Under the pieces are notes generated by a model that did not search any database, was not told where the DNA came from, and worked only from the letters and a program-made list of their open reading frames with translations. From the NCBI GenBank assembly GCA_017618935.1, contig JAFZTG010000205.1, positions 1 through 18,952 of the forward strand: DNA of 18,952 bases, written 5' to 3'. This DNA comes from Bacteroidales bacterium (GTDB lineage: Bacteria; Bacteroidota; Bacteroidia; Bacteroidales; UBA1715). A program made the translations under genes and the position numbers. Positions within the stretch are counted from its first letter, which is position 1; every line of letters starts with the position of its first letter. Positions 7,886 through 16,438 of this stretch are shown one piece after another.

Positions 7886-9223
7886 ATGAGAAAATTTTTC
7901 AGTGTAATTGTTCTAATCTGTTCGGTTTTCGTGTGTTCCGCACAATACAATGGATATTCGCTTTCTACGGTGAGTGTGCGAATTTATGACGCATCGGCTT
8001 CGGTGCTGAACGAAATCCAGAAAATACCCGAGATAGAAAATCGTCTTGTACAGTTTGGAACCGATATTTCGCAGTCGGATTTTGATGCGGTATGCTCTAA
8101 ATTTAAGTGGATTAAGAAGTTAGTTGTTGAAAACACGCAAGAAATAACCGACTTGTCATCAGTGAAAAAACTGAAGGAATTGGAGTCTCTTCAATTGAAA
8201 AAATGTCATACGCAGGAGCCGATTTCGCTTGCTCCGCTGGCTGAGGTCGCCTCGCTCAAAGAACTTTTAGTAATATCGACCGATGTAATTGACTATGAGT
8301 CATTGAGTGAATTGCAAAATTTGGAAAGTGTGTCGTTTGAAAAATCACCGTTGGCTTCGTTGGGCTTTTTGTCGAAGATGAAACAACTCAAGAAATTGAA
8401 CATATCGGGCCGTTCGCATACATTTAAGAATTATGACACCTTGGCGGCTCTCAATCAACTCACAATGTTGGATGTCTCATACAATCCTCAGGCAACCGAC
8501 GCCACGATGGACGTGTTTTCCGACGTTGCCACATTTACTAAAGTAAACGTCTCGGAATGTGACAGACTGAAATCGTTGGGATTTTTGTACAGCAGCACGT
8601 CGCGTTTGCAGGAGTTTTATGCCGTAGGCTGTGATTCCATCGGCAATTTTGATATGCTGATTCGTGCTACACGACTGAAAAAAGTTGACATCTCGCATAG
8701 TTCCGCAAAAAATGTCGCCTTTTTGAAAAACAAGGTCAATATGAAGGAATTGAATGCGTCGCATACGCAAGTTTCCTCAGTTGCAGAACTGGAGCCAAGC
8801 GTCAATATGGAGAAGTTGGATATTTCCTACACCAATGTTTCCGATATATCCGTGTTGTCGGTAATGGATAAACTGAAACGGCTGAATATATCTCATACGC
8901 TGATTACGGACGTTTCGCCGCTTGCTGGTTGTATTTCATTGACAGACTTTGATTGTTCCCACACGCAAATTTCGTCAATTGAGGGTATGGAACATTGTGA
9001 AAAATTGTCGAGAATCAACATTGGATATACGCCAATTGAGCATTTGCAGCCGTTTTATGCCGCAAAAAAGATAAAGGAAATCATATTAGATGAAGATGTT
9101 TTGTCTGTTCATACTGACGCACTCAAACGTCGTTCGCCACTTATCATTATTAATTATGTAAAAGCTGAAACGGAAACAACGGAGAACGAAATAGAGGAGC
9201 AAACTGAGGAAGTAAACGAATGA
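7886..9223 (+). CDS. Secreted leucine-rich-repeat protein
   Basis: The 445-residue protein begins with a clear signal peptide, MRKFFSVIVLICSVFVCSA, probably cut after Ala19. About residues 75-400 are leucine-rich repeats of the 22-residue SDS22/internalin kind. The last six are exact in length: units start at residues 265, 287, 309, 331, 353 and 375, with the core pattern KxLxISHTxIxDVSxL. Earlier repeats are less regular. A short tail after 410 is acidic (ETETTENEIEEQTEEVNE). There is no lipobox, no T9SS sorting domain and no membrane anchor, so it is probably periplasmic, or exported by an unrecognised route. LRRs bind proteins or glycans; the partner is unknown. It overlaps the next gene, mnmD, by four bases (ATGA), although no functional link between them is known. 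Confidence 0.85.
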   Translation: MRKFFSVIVLICSVFVCSAQYNGYSLSTVSVRIYDASASVLNEIQKIPEIENRLVQFGTDISQSDFDAVCSKFKWIKKLVVENTQEITDLSSVKKLKELESLQLKKCHTQEPISLAPLAEVASLKELLVISTDVIDYESLSELQNLESVSFEKSPLASLGFLSKMKQLKKLNISGRSHTFKNYDTLAALNQLTMLDVSYNPQATDATMDVFSDVATFTKVNVSECDRLKSLGFLYSSTSRLQEFYAVGCDSIGNFDMLIRATRLKKVDISHSSAKNVAFLKNKVNMKELNASHTQVSSVAELEPSVNMEKLDISYTNVSDISVLSVMDKLKRLNISHTLITDVSPLAGCISLTDFDCSHTQISSIEGMEHCEKLSRINIGYTPIEHLQPFYAAKKIKEIILDEDVLSVHTDALKRRSPLIIINYVKAETETTENEIEEQTEEVNE

Positions 9224-9879
9224 CGCACATTTTACAACAAACGCTCGATGGTTCCCATACCATTTACATTCCCGAAATGGACGAACATTATCATTCAACG
9301 AACGGAGCCATTCAGGAAGCGCGACATATCTACATCTCAAAAGCATATCAGTTTTCACAAGTTCCGCAGCCGACGGTATTTGAGGTCGGTTTTGGAACAG
9401 GTTTGAACGCCTTACTGACGACGTTGGAAGCCGAAAAATCACAGCGAAAGACTACCTATGTTTCCATTGAAAAATATCCTCTTGGCGTTGACGAATATTC
9501 TCAATTGAATTATGCGAGCTTAATCGGGGAGAGAGCTGTCATTTTGTTTGAAAAACTGCACACGGCAGAGTGGGATAGTTTGGTGGAAATATCACCTTGG
9601 TTTTCATTGCAGAAAATCCATGCCGATTTGACTTTGTTGCCCGAGATTCCCATGACTGATTTGATTTATTTTGATGCTTTTGCACCGAATAAACAGGAAT
9701 CAATGTGGTCAAGGGAGATATTTGCATATTTATTTGAACATACAAATAATAATGGTATTCTAACAACCTATTGTGCCAAAGGCGATGTCCGTCGTACTTT
9801 GCAATCTGTCGGCTATTCGGTGGAACGAACTGATGGACCGCCAGGAAAGCGGGAAATGCTGCGAGCAGTGAAAATGTAA
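9220..9879 (+). CDS. mnmD: tRNA 5-methylaminomethyl-2-thiouridine methyltransferase MnmD (stand-alone MnmC2 domain)
   Basis: The 219 residues match the methyltransferase half of MnmC (DUF752/Methyltransf_30), which puts the final methyl group on nm5s2U to make mnm5s2U at tRNA wobble position 34. The S-adenosylmethionine site is visible as VFEVGFGTGLNALL (53-66) with an acidic residue at Glu84 after strand two. The family signature YFDAFAPNKQESMW lies at 150-163. Also present are LTTYCAKGDVRRTL (181-194) and the C-terminal GPPGKREMLRA. The FAD-oxidase half of E. coli MnmC is absent, as in many Bacteroidetes and Gram-positive bacteria that carry MnmD alone. Its ATG overlaps the TGA of the LRR gene, so it uses that transcript. 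The end lies only 12 bases from the end of the convergent gene. Confidence 0.9.
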   Translation: MTHILQQTLDGSHTIYIPEMDEHYHSTNGAIQEARHIYISKAYQFSQVPQPTVFEVGFGTGLNALLTTLEAEKSQRKTTYVSIEKYPLGVDEYSQLNYASLIGERAVILFEKLHTAEWDSLVEISPWFSLQKIHADLTLLPEIPMTDLIYFDAFAPNKQESMWSREIFAYLFEHTNNNGILTTYCAKGDVRRTLQSVGYSVERTDGPPGKREMLRAVKM

Positions 9880-9891
9880 AAGTTCCCCGTT

Positions 9892-10293
9892 TTATTTTTC
9901 TACTTTCAGTATGTTTTTCACCTTGTGGTTGATTCGTTTCATCTCATTTTCTATGTCGCTCAAACACTCTGGCTTATTGTCACGAGGTGCAATTGCATAG
10001 TACGTTGAAAAACTATATTGGTTATCTTCAATCGCAAACTTAACGGTGTAAACAACGCCTACACAATTTTGAGGGCGAGTTTCAATATACGATAATAATA
10101 TGTCGTAATCTTTGAAACGAACCTCGGCATGTAAACTATCCACCATATAACGACAAATGGTGTAAAATAAATCTTCTTGATTGTATCCGTTACAAGTAAC
10201 AGTAATCATTTTGGGATCTTTCCCTTCGGGCATTGCAAATGGAAAAAAAGAACAAGAAAAGAATAGCAATATGAACAATACCCATCGTTTCAT
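9892..10293 (-). CDS. Small secreted protein, unknown
   Basis: This 133-residue protein starts with a strong signal sequence (MKRWVLFILLFFSCSFFPFA), with a likely signal peptidase I site before MPEG. The mature part is about 110 residues with alternating short strands and helices: a beta strand MITVTCNGY, a helix with DLFYTICRYMVDSLH, strands with VGVVYTVKFAIEDNQYSFSTYYAIAP, and a lysine-rich C-terminal helix. This could be a small alpha/beta domain, but I do not recognise a family. A cysteine in the leader (LFFSC) could in principle be lipidated, but the fit is poor. It lies 34 bases downstream of the lipoprotein gene on the same strand and has its own -7 box, so it may be transcribed both alone and with that operon. 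Confidence 0.7.
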   Translation of the reverse strand: MKRWVLFILLFFSCSFFPFAMPEGKDPKMITVTCNGYNQEDLFYTICRYMVDSLHAEVRFKDYDILLSYIETRPQNCVGVVYTVKFAIEDNQYSFSTYYAIAPRDNKPECLSDIENEMKRINHKVKNILKVEK

Positions 10294-10303
10294 AAAACGA
10301 AAA

Positions 10304-10311
10304 CAAAAGTA
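10304..10311 (-). promoter_or_regulatory. -7 promoter element for the small secreted protein
   Basis: Minus-strand TACTTTTG matches TAnnTTTG exactly and lies 10 bases before the ATG at 10293, in the 34-base gap. No clear -33 TTTG box is visible upstream. Confidence 0.5.
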
Positions 10312-10327
10312 TATCCGATAATTCTCG

Positions 10328-11188
10328 CTAATTAACGGTTATGACATTATTACGAATCTGGGAAATTGCCGCATTAAGCGTCTTCACATCTTCCTCTGAC
10401 AAAAGTCTGTCGCCAAAATCCACATAGATGGAATCAATGGTCTGCAAATCTTTTATGATTTCTGTCACAAACACATTGTCGCCCTCGTCAAGAAGTTTTA
10501 TGGCTTCCAGGATTTTTTCCATATAAACCTTTTGTTCCAAAATATTGGTGACCAATTTCGATTTGAGAGCTGTTGATTTTGTACGGCTGAACATTTCTGT
10601 CGTAAGGTACATATTTTCAATCCAGCTACCCACAATCACCAACGACGACAACATAAACTGCTCCTCGTTTTTCAACATTCGGCGAGCATTGTCATACACG
10701 CCAAAAATAATGCTGATAAGCGAATCGCGATTTTCAGCATTTGTCTGATATTCCTCCACTGCTTGTTGGTCAAATGCCATTGCCACGCCAATTTGGTCGG
10801 CCAACTGTTTTGAGGCAACCATATATTTCATTGAATATTGTGATTGACCGAAATGAATCAGATAATTCAATTCCGCACCATACACACCCATATTCACTGC
10901 CTTATTCTTAGTAGTCGTATAAAATTTCACATTCTCGGCAGCATTCAACAAACTCTTGTCAAACAATGTCTTATCTTCGGTTGCGAGCAAACCAATCATT
11001 TCGTCGGAAATCACCAGATTATTAATTAAATAATCCAACTTATCAGGCATTCCAATGCGAATGAGGTCTTCGCCAAGAACAACGTCCTTGTAATCATCTT
11101 CATTATACAGCGAAGATGTGTCTTTGCTTCTGTCGCACGCAACAAAAAGCAAAAATGTCAACAAACAATATGTCAGTTTCTTAATCAT
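10328..11188 (-). CDS. Helical lipoprotein, unknown, coupled to the DUF349 gene
   Basis: The 286-residue protein begins [18 protein letters not shown], a lipoprotein signal with the lipidated cysteine at residue 18. The mature part has almost no beta pattern and looks like a bundle of long amphipathic helices (for example about 95-135, 160-215 and 220-275). No catalytic motif or named domain is recognised. Its ATG overlaps the TGA of the upstream DUF349 gene by four bases, so translation is probably coupled and the two may act in one process. As a lipoprotein it should sit on the inner or outer membrane facing the periplasm, whereas the DUF349 protein is cytoplasmic, so any link is likely indirect. 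Confidence 0.75.
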   Translation of the reverse strand: MIKKLTYCLLTFLLFVACDRSKDTSSLYNEDDYKDVVLGEDLIRIGMPDKLDYLINNLVISDEMIGLLATEDKTLFDKSLLNAAENVKFYTTTKNKAVNMGVYGAELNYLIHFGQSQYSMKYMVASKQLADQIGVAMAFDQQAVEEYQTNAENRDSLISIIFGVYDNARRMLKNEEQFMLSSLVIVGSWIENMYLTTEMFSRTKSTALKSKLVTNILEQKVYMEKILEAIKLLDEGDNVFVTEIIKDLQTIDSIYVDFGDRLLSEEDVKTLNAAISQIRNNVITVN

Positions 11189-12984
11189 TTACCTTCTCGT
11201 AAAATTGTGTTTATCACTTTTAGTTTTTGCTCCAACTGAGCAATTTCCTTCTTCCCTTTTTCAATATTTTTTTCCACCGAGGCAATCAATTTTGAGGCAT
11301 CCGACGATTTGCTGAAAAATCCGATGTTGTTTTCCAACGATTTCATCTCGTTTTGCACAGCCGACAAACGATTTTTGATTCGTTTTGCCTCTTGAATAAC
11401 CTTGTCCTCGCCTGATTTCTCAAGCAACAAAGCCGACATTTTTATACGAAATGCCATATCCTGTGCCGCTCCTTTTTCCACATTCAACTTCGCCAACACG
11501 GCAGACAACGCTTCGGAGAAACGATTCTGCAAATCGGCTTTTGCATTTGACGGAACGGGTATTTTTGCCCATTCTTCCTGAATTGTCGCAATTGTTTTCA
11601 ATGCATCTTCTTTGGCTTCGGTTTCTATTTCCGACAACTTTGTTATCAACGCTTCTTTTGTAGGAATATTGTCCACCAATACCTGACTTTGCTTTGCCTC
11701 GAAAGCATTTTTTGCCTCGAAAAACGCATTGCATGCGGTAGAGAAACGTGTCCATAGTTTTTGACCATCCTTATAACTTGTGGCACCTATCTTTTTCCAA
11801 TCTTTCTGCAAATTAATAAAATCGAGCGTGGCTTCTTTCCAATCGGTACGGTCTTTCATCGCCTCGGCCTTTTCGCACAAAGCGATTTTTTGTTTCTTGT
11901 TGTCCGATTCAAATTCTTTCATTTGGTCTAAAAACGCCTTACGGGCACCAAAGAAAATATCGCACGCTTTTGAAAAACGCTCATAAATCAGATTGTTCTG
12001 CTTTTGTGGAGCATAACCTATCGTCTTCCATTCCTTTTGAATGTCCAAAACCGTATTGGTAACGGCAGTCCATTGTTTTTGCGACAGTTCGAGATTACTG
12101 TTTATCGCATCCATCCGTTCACACAAAGCCGTTTTTTTCTCCAGATTTTGTTTTTCCAGTTCTTTTAACTGCAAGAAATGGTTTTGATGCGCGATATTGA
12201 TTTTTGTCGTCGCATTTTTGAAGCGCTCCCACAATGGTTCCTTAAATTCTTCCTTGACAGGTCCAATTTCGCGCCATTCCTTGTGAAGCACTTGCAAATC
12301 GGCAAATGCTTTTACGATTTGTGGAGCCGAGACCAATTTTTCGGCACGTTCGCACAAGGCAACTTTTGCCTCATAATTCTTTTTCTGGTCTAAGTCACGT
12401 AATTCCCGGTCAATCTTGACATAATCATAGAATTTTCCGACTTGCAGATGATATTTTTCCCAAATAGTTTTTTCTTCCTCAAACGAAACATCACCCGAAT
12501 TTTTCCATTCTTCCTGTAATGTCTTAAATTCGGCAAACGTCTTATTCATGGACTCCTCGCTCTGCGTGAGTTTCTCTATCTTGTCGATGATTTGCAACTT
12601 TGTTTGCAGATTCTTTGCATAGTCCTTCTGACGTTGTTCGGCAATCACGGCACGCAGACTTTTGATTCGGCCATACACATCCTTAAATGCGTCAATGGGC
12701 GAAGCATACGTAAACCCCTCAGGACTTCCGTGTTCCTTAATGTATGCCGCACGAGCCTCGTCAAATTCAATTTTCTGTTTTTTGAAGAACTCCGTACGAA
12801 TTTCCTCAATTTCCTTGCGGTGTGTTTCAACCAAATCCTTGGAACAAAAACCTTCCATTGCAGAAATCAGTTCCGCAACAGAACAATTTTTATAATTCGA
12901 TTCTGTCGTTTCCTCCTGCTGTAATTGACTTTGAACGTCCTCTACATTCAAGTTTTCAATATCGTTTTCCTCTTCAAATGCCAT
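11185..12984 (-). CDS. DUF349 repeat protein
   Basis: The 599-residue protein has no signal peptide or membrane helix and is almost wholly helical. After an acidic N-terminus it carries about four DUF349 repeats (roughly 145-215, 220-290, 300-375 and 380-440). Each has the pattern (L/I)QxxWKxIG, then (L/I)WERF, then a long helix ending in KxALCERAE. The C-terminal 70 residues are a charged coiled coil. DUF349 proteins of this size are common in Bacteroidetes; their role is not established as far as I know. The gene reads away from trmD. A clear promoter on its strand was not found in the 126-base divergent gap, although weak TAnnTTTG-like matches exist. It is followed by, and overlaps, the lipoprotein gene. 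Confidence 0.85.
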   Translation of the reverse strand: MAFEEENDIENLNVEDVQSQLQQEETTESNYKNCSVAELISAMEGFCSKDLVETHRKEIEEIRTEFFKKQKIEFDEARAAYIKEHGSPEGFTYASPIDAFKDVYGRIKSLRAVIAEQRQKDYAKNLQTKLQIIDKIEKLTQSEESMNKTFAEFKTLQEEWKNSGDVSFEEEKTIWEKYHLQVGKFYDYVKIDRELRDLDQKKNYEAKVALCERAEKLVSAPQIVKAFADLQVLHKEWREIGPVKEEFKEPLWERFKNATTKINIAHQNHFLQLKELEKQNLEKKTALCERMDAINSNLELSQKQWTAVTNTVLDIQKEWKTIGYAPQKQNNLIYERFSKACDIFFGARKAFLDQMKEFESDNKKQKIALCEKAEAMKDRTDWKEATLDFINLQKDWKKIGATSYKDGQKLWTRFSTACNAFFEAKNAFEAKQSQVLVDNIPTKEALITKLSEIETEAKEDALKTIATIQEEWAKIPVPSNAKADLQNRFSEALSAVLAKLNVEKGAAQDMAFRIKMSALLLEKSGEDKVIQEAKRIKNRLSAVQNEMKSLENNIGFFSKSSDASKLIASVEKNIEKGKKEIAQLEQKLKVINTILREGK

Positions 12985-13068
12985 AATACCAATGACCTAC
13001 AGTTTCATTTTTCACTTGTTCATATCTTACCAATAATCCCAAGAAATACAATTTATAGCGAAAATACA

Positions 13069-13076
13069 TATTTTTG
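13069..13076 (+). promoter_or_regulatory. -7 promoter element for trmD
   Basis: TATTTTTG matches TAnnTTTG and lies 34 bases before the trmD ATG at 13111. No TTTG -33 box is seen at the usual spacing. The element argues that the trmD frame does not begin at the far upstream TTG at 12925. Confidence 0.5.
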
Positions 13077-13110
13077 CACGAGAAAAAAAGTAATTTTGAA
13101 AAAAAATCAA

Positions 13111-13806
13111 ATGCGAATCGATATTATTTCTGCCGTACCCCAAGTTATAGAGAGTCCATTGGAGACTTCTATCCTTAAACGAGCGAAAGAAAAAGGCATT
13201 GTTGAGATCGTCGTCCACGACCTTCACGACTACTCTTCCGACCAGAAACATCACCACGTTGACGACTATCAGTTTGGTGGCGGGGCAGGTATGGTTCTGC
13301 AAATTGAACCTATACATAAATGTATTGCGAAACTGCAATCGGAACGTCATTACGACGAAATCATCTATATGAGTCCCGACGGCGAACAGTTTACGCAGAA
13401 AACGGCAAATTCACTTTCGTTGCTGAACAACATTATTATATTGTGTGGTCATTACAAAGGAATTGACCAGCGGGTACGCGACCATTTGATTACGAAAGAA
13501 ATATCCATAGGCGATTTTGTGATTACAGGCGGCGAATTGGCGGCAGCCGTAGTAACCGACAGCGTTGTGCGTATTTTACCAGGGGCTATGGGCGACCTGG
13601 CTTCGGCGCTGGACGACTCGTTTCAGGACAATCTGCTTGCCGCTCCAATCTACACAAGACCAGAGGTTTACAACGGCTGGAAAGTTCCCGAGATTCTTTT
13701 GTCGGGAAATACCAAAGAAATTGAGAAATGGCAATTTGAACAATCGCTGGAACGAACACAAAAACTGCGACCTGATTTGCTACCACCCAATATGGATGAA
13801 ATGTGA
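13111..13806 (+). CDS. trmD: tRNA (guanine-N1)-methyltransferase TrmD
   Basis: TrmD methylates G37 next to the anticodon in tRNAs reading CUN, CCN and CGG, which prevents frameshifting. From the ATG at 13111 the protein has 231 residues, the normal size, and starts [18 protein letters not shown]. The open frame runs further upstream to a TTG at 12925, but that part overlaps the divergent DUF349 gene and resembles no TrmD. The SPOUT-knot motifs are present: [31 protein letters not shown], and [13 protein letters not shown] with the following SAM-binding trefoil residues. The C-terminal tRNA-binding half shows [19 protein letters not shown]. In many bacteria trmD sits with rpsP, rimM and rplS; here it stands apart, as in other Bacteroidetes. 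Confidence 0.95.
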   Translation: MRIDIISAVPQVIESPLETSILKRAKEKGIVEIVVHDLHDYSSDQKHHHVDDYQFGGGAGMVLQIEPIHKCIAKLQSERHYDEIIYMSPDGEQFTQKTANSLSLLNNIIILCGHYKGIDQRVRDHLITKEISIGDFVITGGELAAAVVTDSVVRILPGAMGDLASALDDSFQDNLLAAPIYTRPEVYNGWKVPEILLSGNTKEIEKWQFEQSLERTQKLRPDLLPPNMDEM

Positions 13807-13859
13807 AAAACTTTCTGATTTTCTTCAAAGAAAATATCAATGATCAACGTTCAAATAGT

Positions 13860-13867
13860 TATTTTTG
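13860..13867 (+). promoter_or_regulatory. -7 promoter element for the DUF4105 gene
   Basis: TATTTTTG matches TAnnTTTG, 12 bases before the ATG at 13880. The TTG at 13865 that could extend the frame is the end of this element and so is unlikely to be translated. Confidence 0.5.
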
Positions 13868-13879
13868 TCTAACGGAAAA

Positions 13880-15049
13880 ATGATGAAACGGATTGTTTGT
13901 TTTCTTTTTGTGCTTTTGTCGTTCAATGGTGTTTTTGCAGAATATACACCTTCGGAATCGGCACGTGTTTCGGTGCTGATTTGCGCCCCTGGCGAGCCGA
14001 TTTATTCACAATTTGGTCATGCGGCAATTCGTGTGTGCGATACGGCAAAAGACGTTGACGCCGTGTTTGACTATGGCGTTTTTGAAATCAATGATATTCC
14101 GTCTTTCGCATGGAATTTTCTTACGGGCGAAATGTATTATCTGCTTGACGCCCGACCATATCATTTTACCAAAACTCTGTATGAATACGAGCAACGAGAA
14201 ATTGTGGAGTATTCGCTGAATCTGACTCAAAAAGATAAAGAATCCATTTGTAAATATTTGTTGTGGAATCTTAAACCGCAGAATAAGAGTTATTTATATA
14301 ATTTCTTTGATGACAATTGTGCCACTCGCATACGCGATATACTTGAAATCAACTGCGACAAGGTTTTGTGGTGTGATACGGTGGAATTGCAGACGTGGCG
14401 ACAAGTGCTTCTTCGTTATGTGGGCGACAAGTCGTGGGTGAGCTTCGGATTGCATATAGGATTGGGAGTGCCTACCGATAGGCAGATGTCGGTTCGGCAA
14501 ACGATGTTTATTCCTGAATATTTAGGTAAAAGTTTGGAACGAGGGCGAATTGCCGACAAACATATGACAACCACAACGCAAGTAGTGTTGGATGGGAATG
14601 TGACGCACACGTTGCCGTGGTGGAACAATTCCGTATTGATACTCTGGCTCATGTTCGTGCTGGTTTTGGCAATAACGGTGTATGAAATTATCAAGAAAAT
14701 TCGGTGTATTGTGTGCGACAGCTTGATTTTCTTTTTGTTGGGATTCTTGGGCTGTTTCATCTGGATTACCTCGTTTGCAAGTATTCATTCCTTAGTATTC
14801 CCTAATTGTAATGCTTTGTGGCTAACGCCGTTACATTTGGTTTTTGCCTTTGTCTTTCTTGTTCCTACGTGGAGAAAAGTGACAAAATGGTACATACCAT
14901 TTTCGGTGGTTATGGTTGTCGTGTATGTGTTATTTTCACTTTTATCTGGGCAATTTATCCCGTCGGCATCATGGGCGATTATGGCAATTCTTGTGTTACG
15001 AATGATTTCGTTTCCATATAGTTTTTCATTTCAGAAAAATACCCAATAA
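13880..15049 (+). CDS. DUF4105 (Lnb N-terminal periplasmic domain) membrane protein
   Basis: Counting from the ATG at 13880 (the next ATG, 13883, is equally possible), the protein has 389 residues. A signal peptide ends at about Ala20 (GVFA). The DUF4105 domain follows (about 25-235), with the conserved SQFGHAAIRV (43-52), DYGVFEIN, and YNFFDDNCATRIRDIL (140-155). The invariant His47 and Cys147 of these motifs are reminiscent of a papain/NlpC-like fold, but catalysis is not established. Four to five hydrophobic helices fill the C-terminal third (about 250-385). This two-part plan, a periplasmic domain plus a membrane domain, is common in Bacteroidetes. Its function is unknown; envelope maintenance is a guess from the location. 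It is preceded by its own promoter and followed by nhaD, which also has its own. Confidence 0.8.
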   Translation: MMKRIVCFLFVLLSFNGVFAEYTPSESARVSVLICAPGEPIYSQFGHAAIRVCDTAKDVDAVFDYGVFEINDIPSFAWNFLTGEMYYLLDARPYHFTKTLYEYEQREIVEYSLNLTQKDKESICKYLLWNLKPQNKSYLYNFFDDNCATRIRDILEINCDKVLWCDTVELQTWRQVLLRYVGDKSWVSFGLHIGLGVPTDRQMSVRQTMFIPEYLGKSLERGRIADKHMTTTTQVVLDGNVTHTLPWWNNSVLILWLMFVLVLAITVYEIIKKIRCIVCDSLIFFLLGFLGCFIWITSFASIHSLVFPNCNALWLTPLHLVFAFVFLVPTWRKVTKWYIPFSVVMVVVYVLFSLLSGQFIPSASWAIMAILVLRMISFPYSFSFQKNTQ

Positions 15050-15107
15050 TTATTTGTATAGAATTGAAAAAAGTTGGTCGAAATTCTTTATTTCAAGGTA
15101 AAAAACG

Positions 15108-15115
15108 TATTTTTG
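15108..15115 (+). promoter_or_regulatory. -7 promoter element for the nhaD-exbB-exbD-tonB operon
   Basis: TATTTTTG matches TAnnTTTG and lies 34 bases before the nhaD ATG. A TTTA at 15087-15090, 17 bases upstream, is a weak -33 candidate. Confidence 0.5.
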
Positions 15116-15149
15116 CGTGCGTAGTGTTTAACATTTAAATCAATATAGT

Positions 15150-16436
15150 ATGTACTCAACAATTATGGTTGTGATTTTTGTTTTAGGGTATTTATGTATA
15201 GCCCTGGAACATCCATTGAAAATTGACAAGGCAGCTTCTGCTTTGCTGATTGGCGTTTTAACGTGGGCAGTTTTCATTCTTTTCGGTGGCAACGATCCAC
15301 ATTCGGTAGGTGAAGCTCTTAACGAGAACTTGGCGGAAACGGCACAGACGCTGTTCTTCCTGTTTGCCGCAATGACGATTGTCGAAATCGTTGACCGTCA
15401 TAATGGTTTCAAAATCATTACCGATAGAATCACGGCCACAAGTAAGGTGAAATTATTGTGGATTCTCAGTTTCTTGACATTTTTCATGTCGGCTGTGCTT
15501 GACAACCTTACGACAACAATTGTAATTCTTTCTTTGCTTCGTAAACTGATAAAAGACCAACATACTCGCTGGACATACGCAAGTATCGTTGTGATTGCTG
15601 CTAATGCAGGTGGCGCATGGTCTCCTATTGGTGATGTTACTACAATTATGTTGTGGATTGGCGGACAAATCACTGCTGGAAAAATCATCACGGGTATCAT
15701 TCTTCCAAGTTTGGTTTCTATGATTGTTCCTTTGGTTATTCTTTCATTCACAATGAAAGGCGAAATCGAACGTCCCGAAGAAAGCGAAGAAGCAGAATCA
15801 ATCACCACTCCGGGTGAACAAATGGCATTGTTGATTTTGGGCGTTGGTTTGTTGTTGTTCGTACCTGTATTTAAAACAATCACTCACTTGCCTCCATATA
15901 TGGGAATGTTGCTTGGTTTGGGCGTGATGTGGATGGTAACGGAACTTATGCACAAGAAAAAATCATGGGAAATCAAAAAACGATTGACGGTTGTTCACAT
16001 TTTGAAACATGTTGAAACACCTACAATTTTCTTCTTCTTAGGTATTTTGACTGCCGTTGGTGCTCTTGGTGCCGCAGGTCAGTTGGGTCAGCTTTCGGTA
16101 TGGTTGCGTGACGTGACAGGTGGTAATATTTATGTAATTGATACGGTAATCGGAGTTTTGTCTTCAATCATCGACAATGTTCCGCTTGTTGCCGCTTCAA
16201 TGAAAATGTATCTTATCGACCCATCTGTTGTTGACTTTGCCGTTGACGGTACTTTCTGGCATATGCTTGCATACTGTGCTGGAACGGGAGGTTCTATCTT
16301 GATTATCGGTTCTGCTGCTGGTGTTGCCGCTATGGGATTGGAAAAAATCGATTTTATCTGGTATTTGAAGCACATTAGCTGGTTGGCTCTTGTAGGTTAT
16401 TTGGCTGGTGCATTTTGTATTTATTTAGGTTTATAA
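15150..16436 (+). CDS. nhaD: Sodium/proton antiporter NhaD
   Basis: The 428-residue inner-membrane protein has about 11-12 hydrophobic helices and belongs to the NhaD family of the ion transporter superfamily. It exchanges cytoplasmic Na+ (or Li+) for protons. Family motifs are LFFLFAAMTIVEIVDRHNGF (68-87), SAVLDNLTTTIV (114-125) with Asp118-Asn119, and NAGGAWSPIGDVTTIMLW (152-169). A second half-repeat near the end reads SSIIDNVPLVAASM. These DN motifs in the two discontinuous helices are those expected for ion binding. Length is typical. The stop is two bases before exbB, so the antiporter heads an operon with the TonB energising proteins. Confidence 0.92.
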   Translation: MYSTIMVVIFVLGYLCIALEHPLKIDKAASALLIGVLTWAVFILFGGNDPHSVGEALNENLAETAQTLFFLFAAMTIVEIVDRHNGFKIITDRITATSKVKLLWILSFLTFFMSAVLDNLTTTIVILSLLRKLIKDQHTRWTYASIVVIAANAGGAWSPIGDVTTIMLWIGGQITAGKIITGIILPSLVSMIVPLVILSFTMKGEIERPEESEEAESITTPGEQMALLILGVGLLLFVPVFKTITHLPPYMGMLLGLGVMWMVTELMHKKKSWEIKKRLTVVHILKHVETPTIFFFLGILTAVGALGAAGQLGQLSVWLRDVTGGNIYVIDTVIGVLSSIIDNVPLVAASMKMYLIDPSVVDFAVDGTFWHMLAYCAGTGGSILIIGSAAGVAAMGLEKIDFIWYLKHISWLALVGYLAGAFCIYLGL

Positions 16437-16438
16437 TT

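Noticed and set aside
12985..13068. Promoter for the DUF349 gene on the minus strand
   Set aside because: Only imperfect TAnnTTTG matches (such as TATTTTCG) with no -33 box at the right distance; not distinguishable from AT-rich background.
12925..13110. N-terminal extension of TrmD from TTG 12925
   Set aside because: It overlaps the divergent DUF349 coding region and the promoter region and does not resemble TrmD; the ATG at 13111 gives the normal protein.
13818..13835. Hairpin ATTTTCTT-CA-AAGAAAAT after trmD as a terminator
   Set aside because: The stem is only A/T with two G-C-type pairs at most, and no T-run follows on the plus strand; too weak to call.
15398..15883. Minus-strand open frame (161 codons) inside nhaD
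   Set aside because: Product is low-complexity Ile/Thr/Asn with no domain; opposite strand of a membrane-protein gene.
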